From contig NC_088782.1 of the NCBI RefSeq assembly GCF_958450345.1, forward strand, positions 113,242,358-113,306,357: 64,000 bases of DNA, written 5' to 3'. Numbering within the stretch: position 1 is the first letter of the stretch; every line of letters begins with the position of its first letter. Both the position numbers and the translations under genes were made by a program. This DNA is from Calliphora vicina. Lineage: Eukaryota > Arthropoda > Insecta > Diptera > Calliphoridae. This document shows, piece by piece, positions 11,297-22,027 of this stretch. Below the pieces are notes generated by a model. It had not been told where the DNA came from. It saw only the letters and a list, made by a program, of their open reading frames with translations, and searched no databases.

Positions 11297-11578
11297 CAGT
11301 GGTGTCCACCAATTTAAGACAAATACTTGAATTTTTTTCATCAACTGAATTTTAAGTGCGTTAGAGCCAAAATAAAAGGACCTCTAAGTGTATGCAATTT
11401 ATTATTGATGTTTCTAGTTTCTCAAAAATGTTTGGAAACAACGGTAAAACATATATGGACAAATATATGTGGAAATATGTTGACCTACCTCAGCGAACAT
11501 CCGCTGTTAATAACATGATATGGCCGAAACTAATGGAACTAAAAATACGAAATTTGGTCCGAATCTATCTATATATAT
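11297..11578. other. possible Tc1-like end plus unassigned sequence
   Basis: Begins 'acagtggtgtccaccaattt', similar in style to Tc1-type inverted-repeat starts, and runs to the next HINE. No second end or transposase motif was found, so the assignment is only suggestive. Confidence 0.25.
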
Positions 11579-11579
11579 A

Positions 11580-12306
11580 ACAAGTAAGAAAGTATGGTCG
11601 GTAAAGCCGGACCATATAATACCCTACACTAAGTAAAAGAGAAAAAAAAATTTTTCTTTTAAAATTTAAATAATTTATATTTTTGAGTGATTTTCGGAAG
11701 TGGGCCTTATATGGGGGCTATGACCAATTATGGACCGATCACCATGAAATTAGGTCGTGTGATTTATGTGTATATTAAAGTTAACTATGTTGAATTTTGT
11801 GTGTTTACCAACATTTTTAAGCGATTTATGCACGTTAAAGTGATTTTCGGAAGCGGGTCTATATGGGAGCTATGACTATAATTATGGACCGATCGTAACA
11901 AAATTTGGTGACATGAATTTTGTGTATATAAAACTTATTTGGAGCGGAATTTGTGGAGATACATATATAAATTAAACATTTATGACCGATAAAGTCCAAT
12001 TTCGGGAGGACATTTGTATGGGGGCTAGGTGAAATCATGGACCGATTTCAGCCAGTTTCAATAGGCTTGGTCCTTGAGCCGAAAAAATAGTATGTATCAA
12101 ATTTCATCGAAATATCTTCAAAATTGCGACCTGTACTCTGCGCACAAGTTTTACATGGACAGCCAGCCAGCCAGCTTAATCGACTCTGAAAGTGATTCTA
12201 AGTCGATCGGTATACTTTAAGGTGGGTGTTAGACTAATATTTTTTGGCGTTACAAACATCTGCACAAACGCATAATACCCTCCCCACTATGGTGGTGTAG
12301 GGTATA
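11580..12306 (-). mobile_element. HINE-A copy with shortened microsatellite
   Basis: Complete ends ('acaagtaagaaagtatggtc' and 'gtgtagggtata'). The CAGC block is cut to about four units and the GGAC/'acatcg' part is missing, so 'cagccagcttaatcgactc' is contiguous. Confidence 0.85.
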
Positions 12307-12975
12307 AAAATGGATGTTTGTATGTGGGTATATATGTATGTGTGTATGTTCGGAATGAACTCAAAAACGGCTCCACCGATTTTGATGAAATTTTCAGGGA
12401 ATCTTCAGAATAGCCTGGCGGGTAACACTGTAAAGTCAGATTTTTGATTTTCGGTCTGTGGGCGGAGGGGCGTGGCATTATCAAATTTTTACATTATACC
12501 CAAATATATATATAAAAAACGGCTGGACCGATTTTTATGACATTTTCAGGGAATCTTCAGAATAGCCCAGCGAGTAACACTGCATACTATGATTTTTGAT
12601 ATTCGGTCTATGGGCGGAGGGGCATGTAAAAATCCAATTTTTACATTACACTTCCGTATGGACTCAAAAATGGCTGGACCGATTTTGATGAAATTTTCAC
12701 AGAATCTTCAAAAAAGCCTTTTGGGTAACAGTGTAAAGTCAGATTTTTGATTTTCGGTCTGTGATAAACAATTTTGTTTACTCTTGCATATTAGGTGCAT
12801 GAATAAGAAATTTCCATACTAAATTTTTGAATTCATTGGAACCAGCCGAAATGCCACTACATGTATTAACATTGAAGGTTGGATCACCGACTTTGTCCGA
12901 CACTGTATTTTAAAATCTTTGCAATATCTAACAGATGTTTTCTAAGGGCCAGCAACGCGGACCGGGTTCAGCTAG
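12307..12975 (+). mobile_element. Helitron-like fragment with three ~150-bp direct repeats
   Basis: It ends 'gaccgggttcagctag' followed by T, a Helitron-type CTAG 3' end like that of the element at 37069-39328. Three imperfect direct repeats start near 12361, 12510 and 12660, each with 'ggctggaccgattttgatga', 'gggaatcttcagaatagcc' and 'ggtctgtgggcggaggggc'. The 3' hairpin is weak and no 5' TC end is clear. Confidence 0.5.
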
Positions 12976-13227
12976 TATTTTATAATAATAAAAATATAAT
13001 GATATAAATGTGAGAAAATATGTTTATTTAAAAAAAAAATGTTGGTCAAGTTGTAGAAAAATCTTATGAGTTCGTGGTGAATATGTATGAATTGATACAG
13101 TCGAATAAAATACACTTGTGTGTTAAAACACTCATCATGCATAAATATTTATGGAAATATTTGAAAAAATAATTGACAATTACATGGAATTTAGCAAACA
13201 ATGTTTGTCTTAATTACCTGGCCAACA

Positions 13228-13318
13228 CTGTATATACTTTCGGGTCGGAAAATTATATTGTGGAAATTACAAACGGAATAACAAACTTATATGTACCCTT
13301 CTCACGATGGTGACACAG
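13228..13318 (-). mobile_element. HINE-B 5'-end fragment
   Basis: Contains 'tatatactttcgggtcgg', 'attacaaacggaataacaa' and 'tacccttctcacgatggtga', which match the 5' terminal part of the HINE-B copy at 29621-30306. The rest of the element is missing. Confidence 0.55.
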
Positions 13319-13539
13319 TCCAAATAAAAAAGAAAAATTACAGAAAATAAGTATAAGTAAAGCCTAATAGTATTTCATATTAGCTATGTTCCCCAGTTCA
13401 TAATGGAATCTTTCCCCTAACCATTTTAGCCTGAGACGCTCTAATCTAGGACAGTTGCACAGAATATGATCCAATATTTATAGTTCCTCAATATTCACGC
13501 ACAACCTACAGATGTCCTGTGCGCCCATAGCTTATTTAC

Positions 13540-13544
13540 CAATG
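13540..13544. repeat. 5-bp target duplication, left (CAATG)
   Basis: CAATG is repeated at 13817-13821, immediately outside the right inverted repeat of the 272-bp MITE. Confidence 0.75.
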
Positions 13545-13816
13545 CACAGTGGGGCAGAATCGAAATTTTTGCGCTTTCCAAAAATATAAAATTCTTTGAA
13601 ATCGGATGGGAAACAAAAAAATGGCACGTGTTTAAAAATGTTACATGTCGAAGGTACCCTACCCTTTGAGCCCCCATAGCGCCACCCCTGGAGCATTTTA
13701 ATAACTTAAACTCGAATACTCCTTGGCTACGCCCAATTCAAATTTTATCCCGATCGGACCAGCCGTTGAGAAATGCCAGATTTATTTCCAAAAAATTTCG
13801 ATTCTGCCCCACTGTG
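13545..13816. mobile_element. Transib-like MITE with CACAGTG ends
   Basis: A 272-bp element with perfect 26-bp inverted repeats: 'cacagtggggcagaatcgaa' at 13545 and its complement ending at 13816. It is flanked by CAATG at 13540-13544 and 13817-13821, a 5-bp target duplication. Transib transposons duplicate 5 bp and start CACWRTG, like the V(D)J heptamer CACAGTG. Removing the element plus one CAATG restores the retrotransposon frame 'IGK.AMGAQDICRLC'. It encodes nothing. Confidence 0.65.
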
Positions 13817-15098
13817 CAATGCAAGCTACAATAGTGCAGTGCCCGGTTATCACTCCTACTAAAGGCCTGAGACTTTGCTATCCAATTCAATTAGTATTCT
13901 GTTTGCCTATGTATTCAACTGTGGCCACATATCCCTGGACACTCTGCAATCCATCCTACTACACCAAGATTGGTTCGTAGAGTCCCGGAATCTTTCGAAG
14001 AACAACCTGTAGTAGTGGTTTATAGGAGGTTTAACTTCTCAATCCCTATTAATATATTCCAGATCAGAACCCTGCCTTGCCAGTTCATCTGCTATCTCAG
14101 TTTGCTGTATATTAAAGTGCCCTGGTACCCAACACAATCGGATTGTGTATAGTTCCAATAATGCTTCTGCAGCCCTCTTAGAGTTCAGCACTAGTATATA
14201 GTCGATTGTATCATATGTCATTTCATAGCCCTCAGTGCTACCTGACTATCCACACAAATTGTCACTTGAGCCCTCTCTGTGACGTGTGCCCTTATCAAAT
14301 CCGTGGTTTTCCAGATCGCTAGGATCTCTGCCTTGTAGACAATGCATTCGTCTGGCAGTTTGTATGACATTTTGATGTCCTCATCTACTACATAAACTCC
14401 GGCTGCCGTGTCAATTTCCATTTTCAACCCATCAGTGAAAACTGTACCCCTTCAAACAAATGTTAAAATCCAAACCACTCGTCGCTACCGGGAAACACAA
14501 TTGGATGTGAAATATAGGAAATAGGGATACTAGAATGACCAATTAGACCTACACACAGCCTCAAAATTAAGTAAAGATCTGTGAATTTGTTGGTATTTTT
14601 AAGATCATGAAAATCATTTAGTCCGTTAAATATTTTTTTTTAAAGAATCGAATGTATTATTCAGCCCAATATCCAACAAACCGAAACTTTTTAGTTTTAT
14701 TCGATGGATAGATTTTAGGATTTTCATTACCATAAAAAAAATCATATAATTTTAGGTGTTTATTCATTTTTGAGGTTATATGTACCTTGTACACAGTTGC
14801 CACATAGTCCTCAATTGGCAGCAATTTAAGGATTATATCCAATGCTGACTAAGGTATGTTACCGATGGTACCAGTTGTGACAATGGAATCACATCTCAAC
14901 TTTACTGAGTATCTTCCTATAATTGCTTTTTCATATTGCCTCTCACCAAACCGTGCAAACATAAGTGATAATGAACATGGTCATAGTCCCCAAGTCCTAC
15001 CAATAGAATTCCTGCATGTCTATCTTTCCTCCCAAGATAGCTTATTATCAAGGAAGGTCCCTAAATACTTGTCTCTCCTGATAAAGTCAGCTCAATGT

Positions 15099-16335
15099 CG
15101 CACGGTGAAAAGTGGTATGAGAATAAAAAAAGAGGGAAATAAACCTGTAACTTCTAAACCGATTTGAATATATAACATGTCTGACGTGTCAAATAAATTA
15201 GGGAAAACTTAACAACTCGCTGAGAATTTACCTAGCCCTGTTATTTACATTCATAAAAATGTTATTATGTAGGCAACATGTTTTTTTATGAATTTCTATG
15301 TTGGGTAAATTCCCACCGAGTTGTTTAGTTTTCCCTAATTTATTTGACACGTAAAAAACATAAGGTTTTTGTCTACTTTTCAAAAAATTATATAAATTTT
15401 GACAATTAAAAAATTCATGGAATACTTTTTTGAAAAATATGACAAAAAATGCTTTTTATTGAATTTTGCATAGATACAAATTTTTCAAATGGAAATAAAA
15501 TTTTTATTTATGAATATTTTTTAATGAAATTTCATAGTTATGTAGATTTTTCTATTTAAAATGGAAAAATAAAAACAAATTTTGAAATCTGTTATCAAAA
15601 AAATCTTGAAAAATCACAAAAATGGGATTTTTTCGTTTTTTGGCTATAATATCCATAATAGTGGCGGGGTTATCGGAACCCTCTACAGGATAATTAAGAA
15701 CTTATTGGGCCATCTAAAATAGGTTACTATATTTAGATATCGAGTATGCGATTTGAGAATTTTTGCCCTAAAGTTGAATTTTACATAAAATATAGGCATT
15801 TTTTGAATGGACCTGATCCCGTCGGTATTAAAAATTAGAAATGGTTTTTTCATTTAAAATATTTGGGGTAAAGTTAGCTTTTCAAAAAGTACAAATTTAT
15901 TATACATCCTCTTAGAAAATTTTTAGATAACTTAAAAAGAATAAAAGTACTTTTTTCCCAAAAAAAACTGCGAAAAATCGCCTTTTTTAATTTTTTATAT
16001 TCAAATGCATTTAACTTTGAATTCAGTCATGATTTTTAAACACTTCTTTCTTTATTTGATATATATATCTATTGTTAATCCTATAAAAGAAAAATGGATA
16101 AAAAACTGGTGTAGGGAGGGTAAAAATGTCGAAAATTTAATTTTCAAATGCGAATATCTCCTAAGCTATAAGATATAATTGATAGCTACGGCAAGGTTTT
16201 ATGTAGTGCTCGACGAGGAGATTCTGTATGTGTAATTTTTTTTTAAATCGAAGAAATAGGACCATTTTAAAAATTGAACATAATTTGGGAACCCCTGGTC
16301 CCGCTCCTGGTGGGACCACTCATACCACTGTGTGA
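15099..16335 (+). mobile_element. repeat D copy 1, CACRGTG-ended element
   Basis: Starts 'cacggtgaaaagtggtatga' and ends 'cataccactgtg'; the left end is an inverted version of the right end of the copy ending at 43706 (shared 'gagggaaataaa', 'ctgtaacttctaaa'). Flanks TGTCG (left) and TGACG (right) match at 4 of 5 bases. The interior ('ggctataatatccataatag', 'gcgaatatctcctaagctat') recurs at 39331-40334 and 42530-43706. No coding capacity was seen. The heptamer-like ends suggest a Transib relative. Confidence 0.5.
15184..15352. mobile_element. 169-bp foldback MITE
   Basis: Nearly complete hairpin: 'acgtgtcaaataaattaggg' at 15184 and its complement ending at 15352, with arms of about 50 bp and a few mismatches ('aacaactcgctgagaattta' against 'taaattcccaccgagttgtt'). 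The target duplication is not clear. It sits within repeat D copy 1. Confidence 0.65.
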
Positions 16336-17420
16336 CGTCTATGTTTTCTCTATGATACATATAGAAACTGGAGCCCTTGAATTTTAAATTCAGTTTTCAG
16401 TTTTGTAAAGCTTTCAAGATTCGTTTATCATCTTTACTTTCCTCTAAATGAATCGCATAAATAAACCGTTTGAAAAAGAATAACAATGTTTTTGTGTCAA
16501 AATATAAATTAAGAAAGTTTCAAGTTTTCTTCTTTCAAAAAAAAAATAAAAAAAAGTGAAAAAAATGATTTAGATGCTGATAAGTGAAAAACAACAAGAG
16601 AAACATCAAAAATAATAGAAAATGTCCTTTTTCACACAATCTCTCTCTCTTTCTCTGATTCTTGCTCACACACATTTAGGCTGTGGTAAGTAAAACGTCC
16701 TAAAGCCATTTTATTGTTATGGTATTGTAGCCTAAAGGTTAATAGGCAAAAACATAACAACAATAAATAGAAAAAGAAAATTTAAAAAAATTTTAAGGCA
16801 AAAAAAAGAAAATAGAAAAAAACAATTCATGGTCGCGTCTGTCAAAATCAGCACAAAAACATTATTTTTTTTTCTCTCTCGCAGCTTTTATTTCGATATG
16901 CTGTTTTCTGTTGTTGTGTTTGCATTTTGACAATGATTAATATTGTTGTTTTGTTGTTGCTACAGTTCGTTTATTTTTTTGCTTTTAACATTGTTTTGCA
17001 AAACGCAGGAAAAACGAAAAATATTAATGTTTATTTCCGTTTCCTCTTTTGTGAAAAAAAAACATAAACAAAATAAACAATATCAAAAATGTATGACGAC
17101 CAAAAAAAAAACTGGCAAGTTTTTTCAAAGCGGCTTATATTTTTGTAAGCAGCAACAGAAAAAAAAACGATTTAATTTATTTTAAAATGCATAAATTTTC
17201 TTTGTTTGATGATTTGAAAAGATAAATTTAAAGGCTTTAATAATAATATATCATTTCTTACCACTGTGTTAAGTGTTCACGAACAAGGAAAACTTTCCTT
17301 TAAACATTTTTTTTTTAGAGTCTCAGAAAGAAATATATCTTGCATGGTTGGGACTATGTAGATACAAGCAACTGTCTAGGCCGATTTTTACCCTAGAGCC
17401 TTTACAAAAACCTGCTGACT
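16336..17420. other. non-coding stretch, no feature recognised
   Basis: AT-rich with long A runs and a CT-rich tract at 16640-16665 followed by 'acatttaggctgtggtaagt'. The isolated splice-like signals are too short to call an exon. No other structure was seen. Confidence 0.4.
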
Positions 17421-17421
17421 C

Positions 17422-18740
17422 CACTTAATTTTTGTTATGTATTGTTACAAAAATACGGTCTGGCATTGATTCCACTAGTTCTTTAAGCAGATCGGAATCA
17501 ATTGTTTAATTTTTAGTTTCAGCTCTGTCACAGTCATTATGCTTTCATTCTGGGCATTATTTGCATAAACTTTACGGGCCATGTATCCCCACAAATTTTC
17601 CATTGGGTTTAAGTCCGGACTACAAGCCGGCCAGTCCAACAGAGGAATGCTATGTTCATTAAATCAAGATTTCAATTGCTTAGAAACGTGGATTGCAGCA
17701 TTATCTTGTTGGAATATGCAATCTTCATCCATTTTTTCATCCATAAATGAGAGAAGAGCATCTTCCAACAGTTCGTTATAAATCGCACTATGCATTACTG
17801 TCGGAACAAAACATATTTTCGACTTGCCAATTGCAGAAAACGCTGCCCAAACCATAACACTGCCACCACCGAAATAACGTTTTGATTTCCGAACATCGTT
17901 TGATCTCAAATCGTGCCAATAGCATGAGTATGAGTCAGGACCGTCTAAATTAAATTTTTTTTCGTCAGAGAAAATTACTTTTTCTTGCGAATTTTAGACG
18001 ATTTTCTTTATGATTCTTTTTTAGCATTGGTTTACATTTCGGCTTTTTCCACTTTATGTTTTCATCGTTTCGTAAAATGTGTGCAACGTGTTTGGAAGTC
18101 ACTGGAAGATTCAATTTATTCTTTATATGTGTGGAATTCAATTTGTTGCGGGTTGCTTCTTGTTTTATTAGATTAAGTTGTCTTCTTGTTAGTTTTGTAT
18201 TTCCCTTTGTAGGTTTGCGAACTCCATAATTTTGGCCTTTCATCAAGAAATTTCGCACCAAACTTTCCGAACGATCGATTTTACATCAAATTTCTCTATT
18301 GGAACATCCTTGGTCGTGAAAAAATTTAATTTGAATCTTTTCTTGATCGGACAAAAAAGTTCCCAGGGGCATCTTTAAAAGTGATAAAATTTATTGATTC
18401 AAATAAAAAAAGTTGCAGTAAATTGAGATGTTACTATTAGAAACGTAACTTTGGTTGAAAAAAACTAAACTTGATAATATTTTATTTTTGGTAACTTTTT
18501 TAAAAACAAATTTCACGTCTGCGTTTATACGAATCTTCCACTTAAAATAGCACCAACATCATTTGATCGCATAATTAAGGCAAACAAAAAGAATAAGAAA
18601 AAAACTAGTTTACTTTTAATAAGTACGGTTAAGTTGTCTCTCATTAAAAAAAGTTAAATTTTGCTTTTGGATGAGAACAACAAAGATATAACAAAAATAC
18701 AGAAAAAAATTAAGTGCGTTTATAGAAATATGCACCAGTG
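17422..18740 (-). mobile_element. Tc1-like transposon
   Basis: A Tc1-type DD34E transposase pseudogene lies on the minus strand. The right end 'gcaccagtgta' near 18740 abuts a mariner remnant. Matching subterminal inverted segments 'cacttaattttt' lie at 17422-17434 and, inverted, at 18706-18717. The left terminus is degraded. Confidence 0.6.
17464..18372 (-). pseudogene. Tc1-family DD34E transposase (broken)
   Basis: From ATG at 18372 the minus strand reads 'MPLGTFLSDQEKIQIKFF', TGA at 18286-18288, 'NYGVRKPTKGNTKLTRRQ' (helix-turn-helix DNA-binding region), 'PVTSKHVAHILRND', then after a frameshift near 17990 'VIFSDEKKFNLDGPDS', 'GGGSVMVWAAFS', 'IFQQDNAAIH', TGA at 17664-17666, and 'WPACSPDLNPMENLWGYM'. 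The three acidic residues are present in FSDE, QQDN and PMEN, with 34 residues between the second Asp and the Glu, which is the Tc1 signature. Two stops and one frameshift make it inactive. Length is near the family's usual ~340 residues. Confidence 0.85.
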
Positions 18741-18745
18741 TATAA

Positions 18746-19400
18746 GGCAAAGCTTGCCAACCACATCATTCTAAATACTTTTTAACAGGTATTGCAACAT
18801 GTGGCCAAACGTTGTCATGATGGAATATTACGGTTTCATGTCTGGCCGCATATTCGGGGCATTTTTCGGCCAATGTTCCCTTTAAACGAATCAAATGCTA
18901 TCGGTACAGGGTTTCAGTGATGGCCTGGTCAGATTTCAGCAGCTCATAATAGAAAGGACTCTTTTGCTCCCACCAAATAAAGAGTATTACCTTAGCGCCA
19001 TGGATATATGGTTTTGGTGTCGATTCGACTTTTAAGACGGTTTTCTCGTTCGTTCTCTTACGCTTCGGGTTATTGTAATGGATCCATTTTCCATCGCAGA
19101 TAATGATTCTATCTATCGGCTTAAATTCGTATGCTACCCAATTTCCCTGTCTTTGGATGAATCCTGCTGCTCGCAAACGTTCCGAATTTGCTGCTTAAGT
19201 AGCATCCAATGATTTTGCGAACTCTTGTTGAGTTTGACAACTGTCTTCATGGAGTAGTCTCGCAAGTTGAAACCGATGAAACACTTTTTTCAAATGAAAT
19301 AAATATAGCAAAACTTCCCGCATATGACGCTTTGTTGGCACAGATATGTACCCTTCAAAAGACAAATAAGTTATTAAAAAAACTCCATTCATAAGATACT
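18746..19400 (-). pseudogene. mariner transposase, truncated by the Tc1-like element
   Basis: On the minus strand: 'KRHMREVLLYLFHLKK', then 'LLHEDSCQTQQEFAKSLDAT', TAA, 'RLRAAGFIQRQGNWVAYEFK', a deletion, 'IICDGKWIHYNNPKRKR', 'IHGAKVILFIWWEQKSPFYY', a TAG, and 'VIFHHDNVWPHVAIPVKKYL'. These are the paired DNA-binding domain and the first two catalytic Asp of a mariner (DD34D) transposase. In the first motif the expected DEKW is DGKW. The sequence stops at 'WQALPYT' where the Tc1-like end begins, so the third Asp block is lost. A relative of its N-terminus lies at 45420-45645. Confidence 0.8.
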
Positions 19401-19444
19401 ATTATATATCTATGAATGCATATCTATTATAAATCCCACATTTT

Positions 19445-20176
19445 TATACCATACACCACCATAGTGGGGAGGGTATTATGCGTTTGTGCAGATGTTTGTA
19501 ACGCCCAAAAATATTAGTCTAACACCCACCTTAAAGTATACCGATCGACTTAGAATCACTTTCTGAGTCGATTAAGCGATGTCCGTCCGTCTGGTTGGCT
19601 GGCTGGCTGTCCATGTAAACCTTGTGCGCAGAATACAGGTCGCAATTTTGAAGATATTTCGATGAAATTTGATACATATTATTTTTTCGGCTCAAGGACC
19701 AAGCCTATTGAAACTGGCTGAAATCGGTCCATTATTTCACCTAGCACCCATACAAATGTCCTCCCGAAATTGAACTTTATCGGTCATAAATGTTTAATTT
19801 ATATATGTATCTCCACAAATTCCGCTCCAAATAAGTTTTATATACACAAAATCCATGTCACCAAATTTTGTTACGATCGGTCCATAATTAGTCATAGCTC
19901 CCATATTGACCCGCTTCCGAAAATCACTTTAACGTGCATAAATCGCTTAAAAATGTTGGTAAACACACAAAATTCAGCATGGTTAACTTTAATATACACA
20001 TAAATCACATGACCTAATTTCATGGTGATCGGTCCATAATTGGTCATAGCCCCCATATAAGGCCCACTTCCGAAAATCACTCAAAAATATAAATTATTTA
20101 AATTTTAAAAGAAAAATTTTTTTTGCTCTTTTAGTTACTTAGGTCGGGCTTGACCGACCATACTTTCTTACTTGTT
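19445..20176 (+). mobile_element. HINE-A copy, full length
   Basis: Representative copy. The 5' end is 'taccatacaccaccatagtg'; next come 'agtcgattaagcgatgtccg', the GTCC/GGCT block, 'catgtaaaccttgtgcgcag', and two or three diverged ~150-bp direct repeats containing 'gatcggtccataattagtca'. The 3' end is a degraded hairpin 'ggtcgggcttgaccgacc' plus 'atactttcttacttgt'. Subterminal inverted repeats, a GTCY microsatellite and a 3' hairpin are the described features of DINE-1-type non-autonomous Helentrons. It has no coding capacity; mobilisation would need an autonomous Helentron elsewhere. Confidence 0.85.
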
Positions 20177-20629
20177 AACCCTTAAATTCATGATTTTTAC
20201 TTTTATTTTTCTATAAAATATCAAATATTTAGTTGATTTTTATTTATTATATTTCATTTAGCTTTAGTTTGATTTAGAATTTCTTTAGCTGAAACATTTC
20301 GTACTCCATTTGATTTTTCTGAATTAGTATCAAGCTTGTATTCGTCTAAAATGAAGTGGAACTGGAATGTAGACAATTGGCAACAATATGCATTAAAGGG
20401 TTAAGTCATACACCTAATATATTAACAAGTTTTCAAAAATAATACTTTTAAATTTTTAATAGAATGTGAAAATTTTCTCTCTGAGTAAGGAATTATGGAG
20501 TTTAATTGTAAATTTCCTCTTCAATGCACTAATATTTCCTTGGAAAAATACCAAATTGAAATCTGGCTCTCAATTGAGGCGAACATTTTGTGTTTAATAT
20601 TTTAAATAATGTGTCCGGTGAATAAGGAA

Positions 20630-21305
20630 CGTTGACAGCTGATAGCGGCCATATTGTTGGAGCTACATCAGGCTGTCATTTATTTAACTTTTTTTGCCAA
20701 ATCTCCATGGACGTATAGAATTCAATAATACATGAAAACGATACATTTTTTTTTATCAAAATGGTTGGTCTGTTCGTGCAATTTTCCGCTCTCTTTGTCA
20801 CACTTTTCGGTGAGACCCATTTCTGCATGAATGGGTACGTCAGCAAACAAAAATTTCAAATTAGGAACCATAGCAATCCACATGAGATTCAAAAGAGTCC
20901 AATGCATGGTGTGAAATTTCAGCAGGCAGTCCATCACCGTCAACGGCGAGCGCTATAGGTCGATGATTACCAACTAATTTTGCACTGAATTGGCTGACAT
21001 GGACAACAACTGCATGTAGTTTCAACAGCATGGCTTAGCTCATGCCACAATGGACATTCTGCCCGAAAGATTTCAGGATGTGTTTATCTCGCGTGTAGGT
21101 GATGTGAACTGGCCACGGAGATCTCCCGATTTAACATCAATAGAGTCTTTCTTCTGAGGTTTTCTTAAATCGCAGGCCTATGCGACTGATCAAATTCAGC
21201 TAGATTTATGAGCCAGAGTCATGGAAAATTGGATATTTCGAATGCGAGCCTTCCATCGAAGCTACGGCAGAATTTTGTACGATGTCATTTCAAGCGAAAA
21301 AAAAA
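20630..21305 (+). pseudogene. mariner-like transposase, internally deleted
   Basis: Plus-strand frames read 'ETHFCMNGYVSKQKFQIRNH' (first catalytic region), 'NPHEIQKSPMHGVKFQ', 'ITVNGERYRSMITN', TAA, 'FCTELADMDNNCM', TAG for Trp, 'FQQHGLAHATMDILPERFQ' (QQDGA motif with Asp changed to His), 'VGDVNWPRRSPDLTSIESFF', TGA for Trp, and 'GFLKSQAYATD'. The second and third acidic residues are both altered (H and E). N-terminal DNA-binding sequence is mostly deleted. Same family as 9322-9866 and 48700-49925. Confidence 0.7.
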
Positions 21306-21319
21306 ATTAATAATTTAAG

Positions 21320-21543
21320 AACGAAATAGCTTGCTATCACCGTCAACGGTGATCGCGTGGAGGACTACGAACTATTTGACCCCGTTAGACTTTTTCTTGT
21401 GGGGTTTTCATAAGTTGCAGGTCTATTTGAAAAAAAACCACAAACCACAGCGATCCTTAACGGTAACACAACCCATGCCACTGGTAAAATTCGGCCTGAT
21501 AGTGGCAGAGTTATTGGAAATTGGATATTTTACACGATGTAAA
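21320..21543 (+). pseudogene. second mariner-like C-terminal fragment in tandem
   Basis: Starts with 'ITVNGDRVEDYE' and, after a deletion and frameshift, reads 'LTPLDFFLWGFHKLQVYLKK' and later 'VAELLEIGYF'. This repeats the ITVNGER and LTPLDyFLWG blocks already present 300 bp upstream, so it is a separate, internally deleted copy placed directly behind the first. The third-Asp block LTPLD is intact here. Confidence 0.65.
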
Positions 21544-21779
21544 TAAAGTATAAAGCAATGCTCCAATATATCCATATTGTGTTGAGTCATACCACTATAC
21601 ATATATTTTCAGCCCATAGAGAAAAATGTATAAACATGCGGAAAATACCAATTGTTTCCTCACATTAAATGTAGCAAACCAATGAGTAAAATTGTCTCTA
21701 TATAATTTATATGCACTCCAAAATCTAAATGTGTATTCAAATATATGCCACGGGATTTGCAGAATGTCACAAATTGTAT

Positions 21780-22027
21780 ACAGAGAGAAAACAGATTCGT
21801 AGTAGCAACCGAAATTGTTGCCAATCGAATGATTCCACCTCACTGACCAAATTTTACAGTTGTGGCTACAACATTTTAGAAGGCGTAACAAAAGTTTGGT
21901 TGCTTCAACCGAAATTCTTCTTTATCAGCTGACTTTCTGTTGATAGAACCGAAAAATTATATGTGTGCCACCGAATCATTCGATTGGCAAGAAATTCGGT
22001 TGCTACTACGAATCTGTTTTCTCTGTC
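21780..22027. mobile_element. 248-bp MITE with ~54-bp inverted repeats
   Basis: Left arm 'gagagaaaacagattcgtag' then 'tagcaaccgaaattgttgcc' pairs with the right arm ending 'ctacgaatctgttttctctg' near 22025. Arms are nearly identical over about 54 bp, and 'caaccgaa' recurs in the middle. The CAGAGA-type start resembles hobo/Hermes-group hAT ends, but no 8-bp duplication could be matched. Confidence 0.65.

Larger units (their letters stand above)
13395..15098 (-). pseudogene. LOA-like non-LTR retrotransposon: RT thumb, RNase H, C-terminus
   Basis: Read on the minus strand, the thumb motif 'KYLGTFLDNKLSWEER' (about 15075-15025) leads to 'SALDIILKLLPIEDYVATV' (about 14850-14790), then an RNase H domain: 'FTDGLKMEIDTAAGVYV', 'YKLPDECIVYKAEILAI', 'TICVDSQVALRAM', a frameshift near 14220, and 'LCWVPGHFNIQQTEIADELA'. 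A C-terminal knuckle 'DICRLCVNIEEL' ... 'HILCNCPRLERLRL' lies at 13520-13410. LOA-like elements carry RNase H after the RT, and the order fits. The polymerase core is absent. A 272-bp MITE (13545-13816) interrupts it, and several stops are present. Confidence 0.7.

Noticed and set aside
16640..16700. CT-rich tract, 'tttag' and 'gtaagt' around 16680
   Set aside because: The implied exon would be six bases long; more likely chance splice-like motifs.
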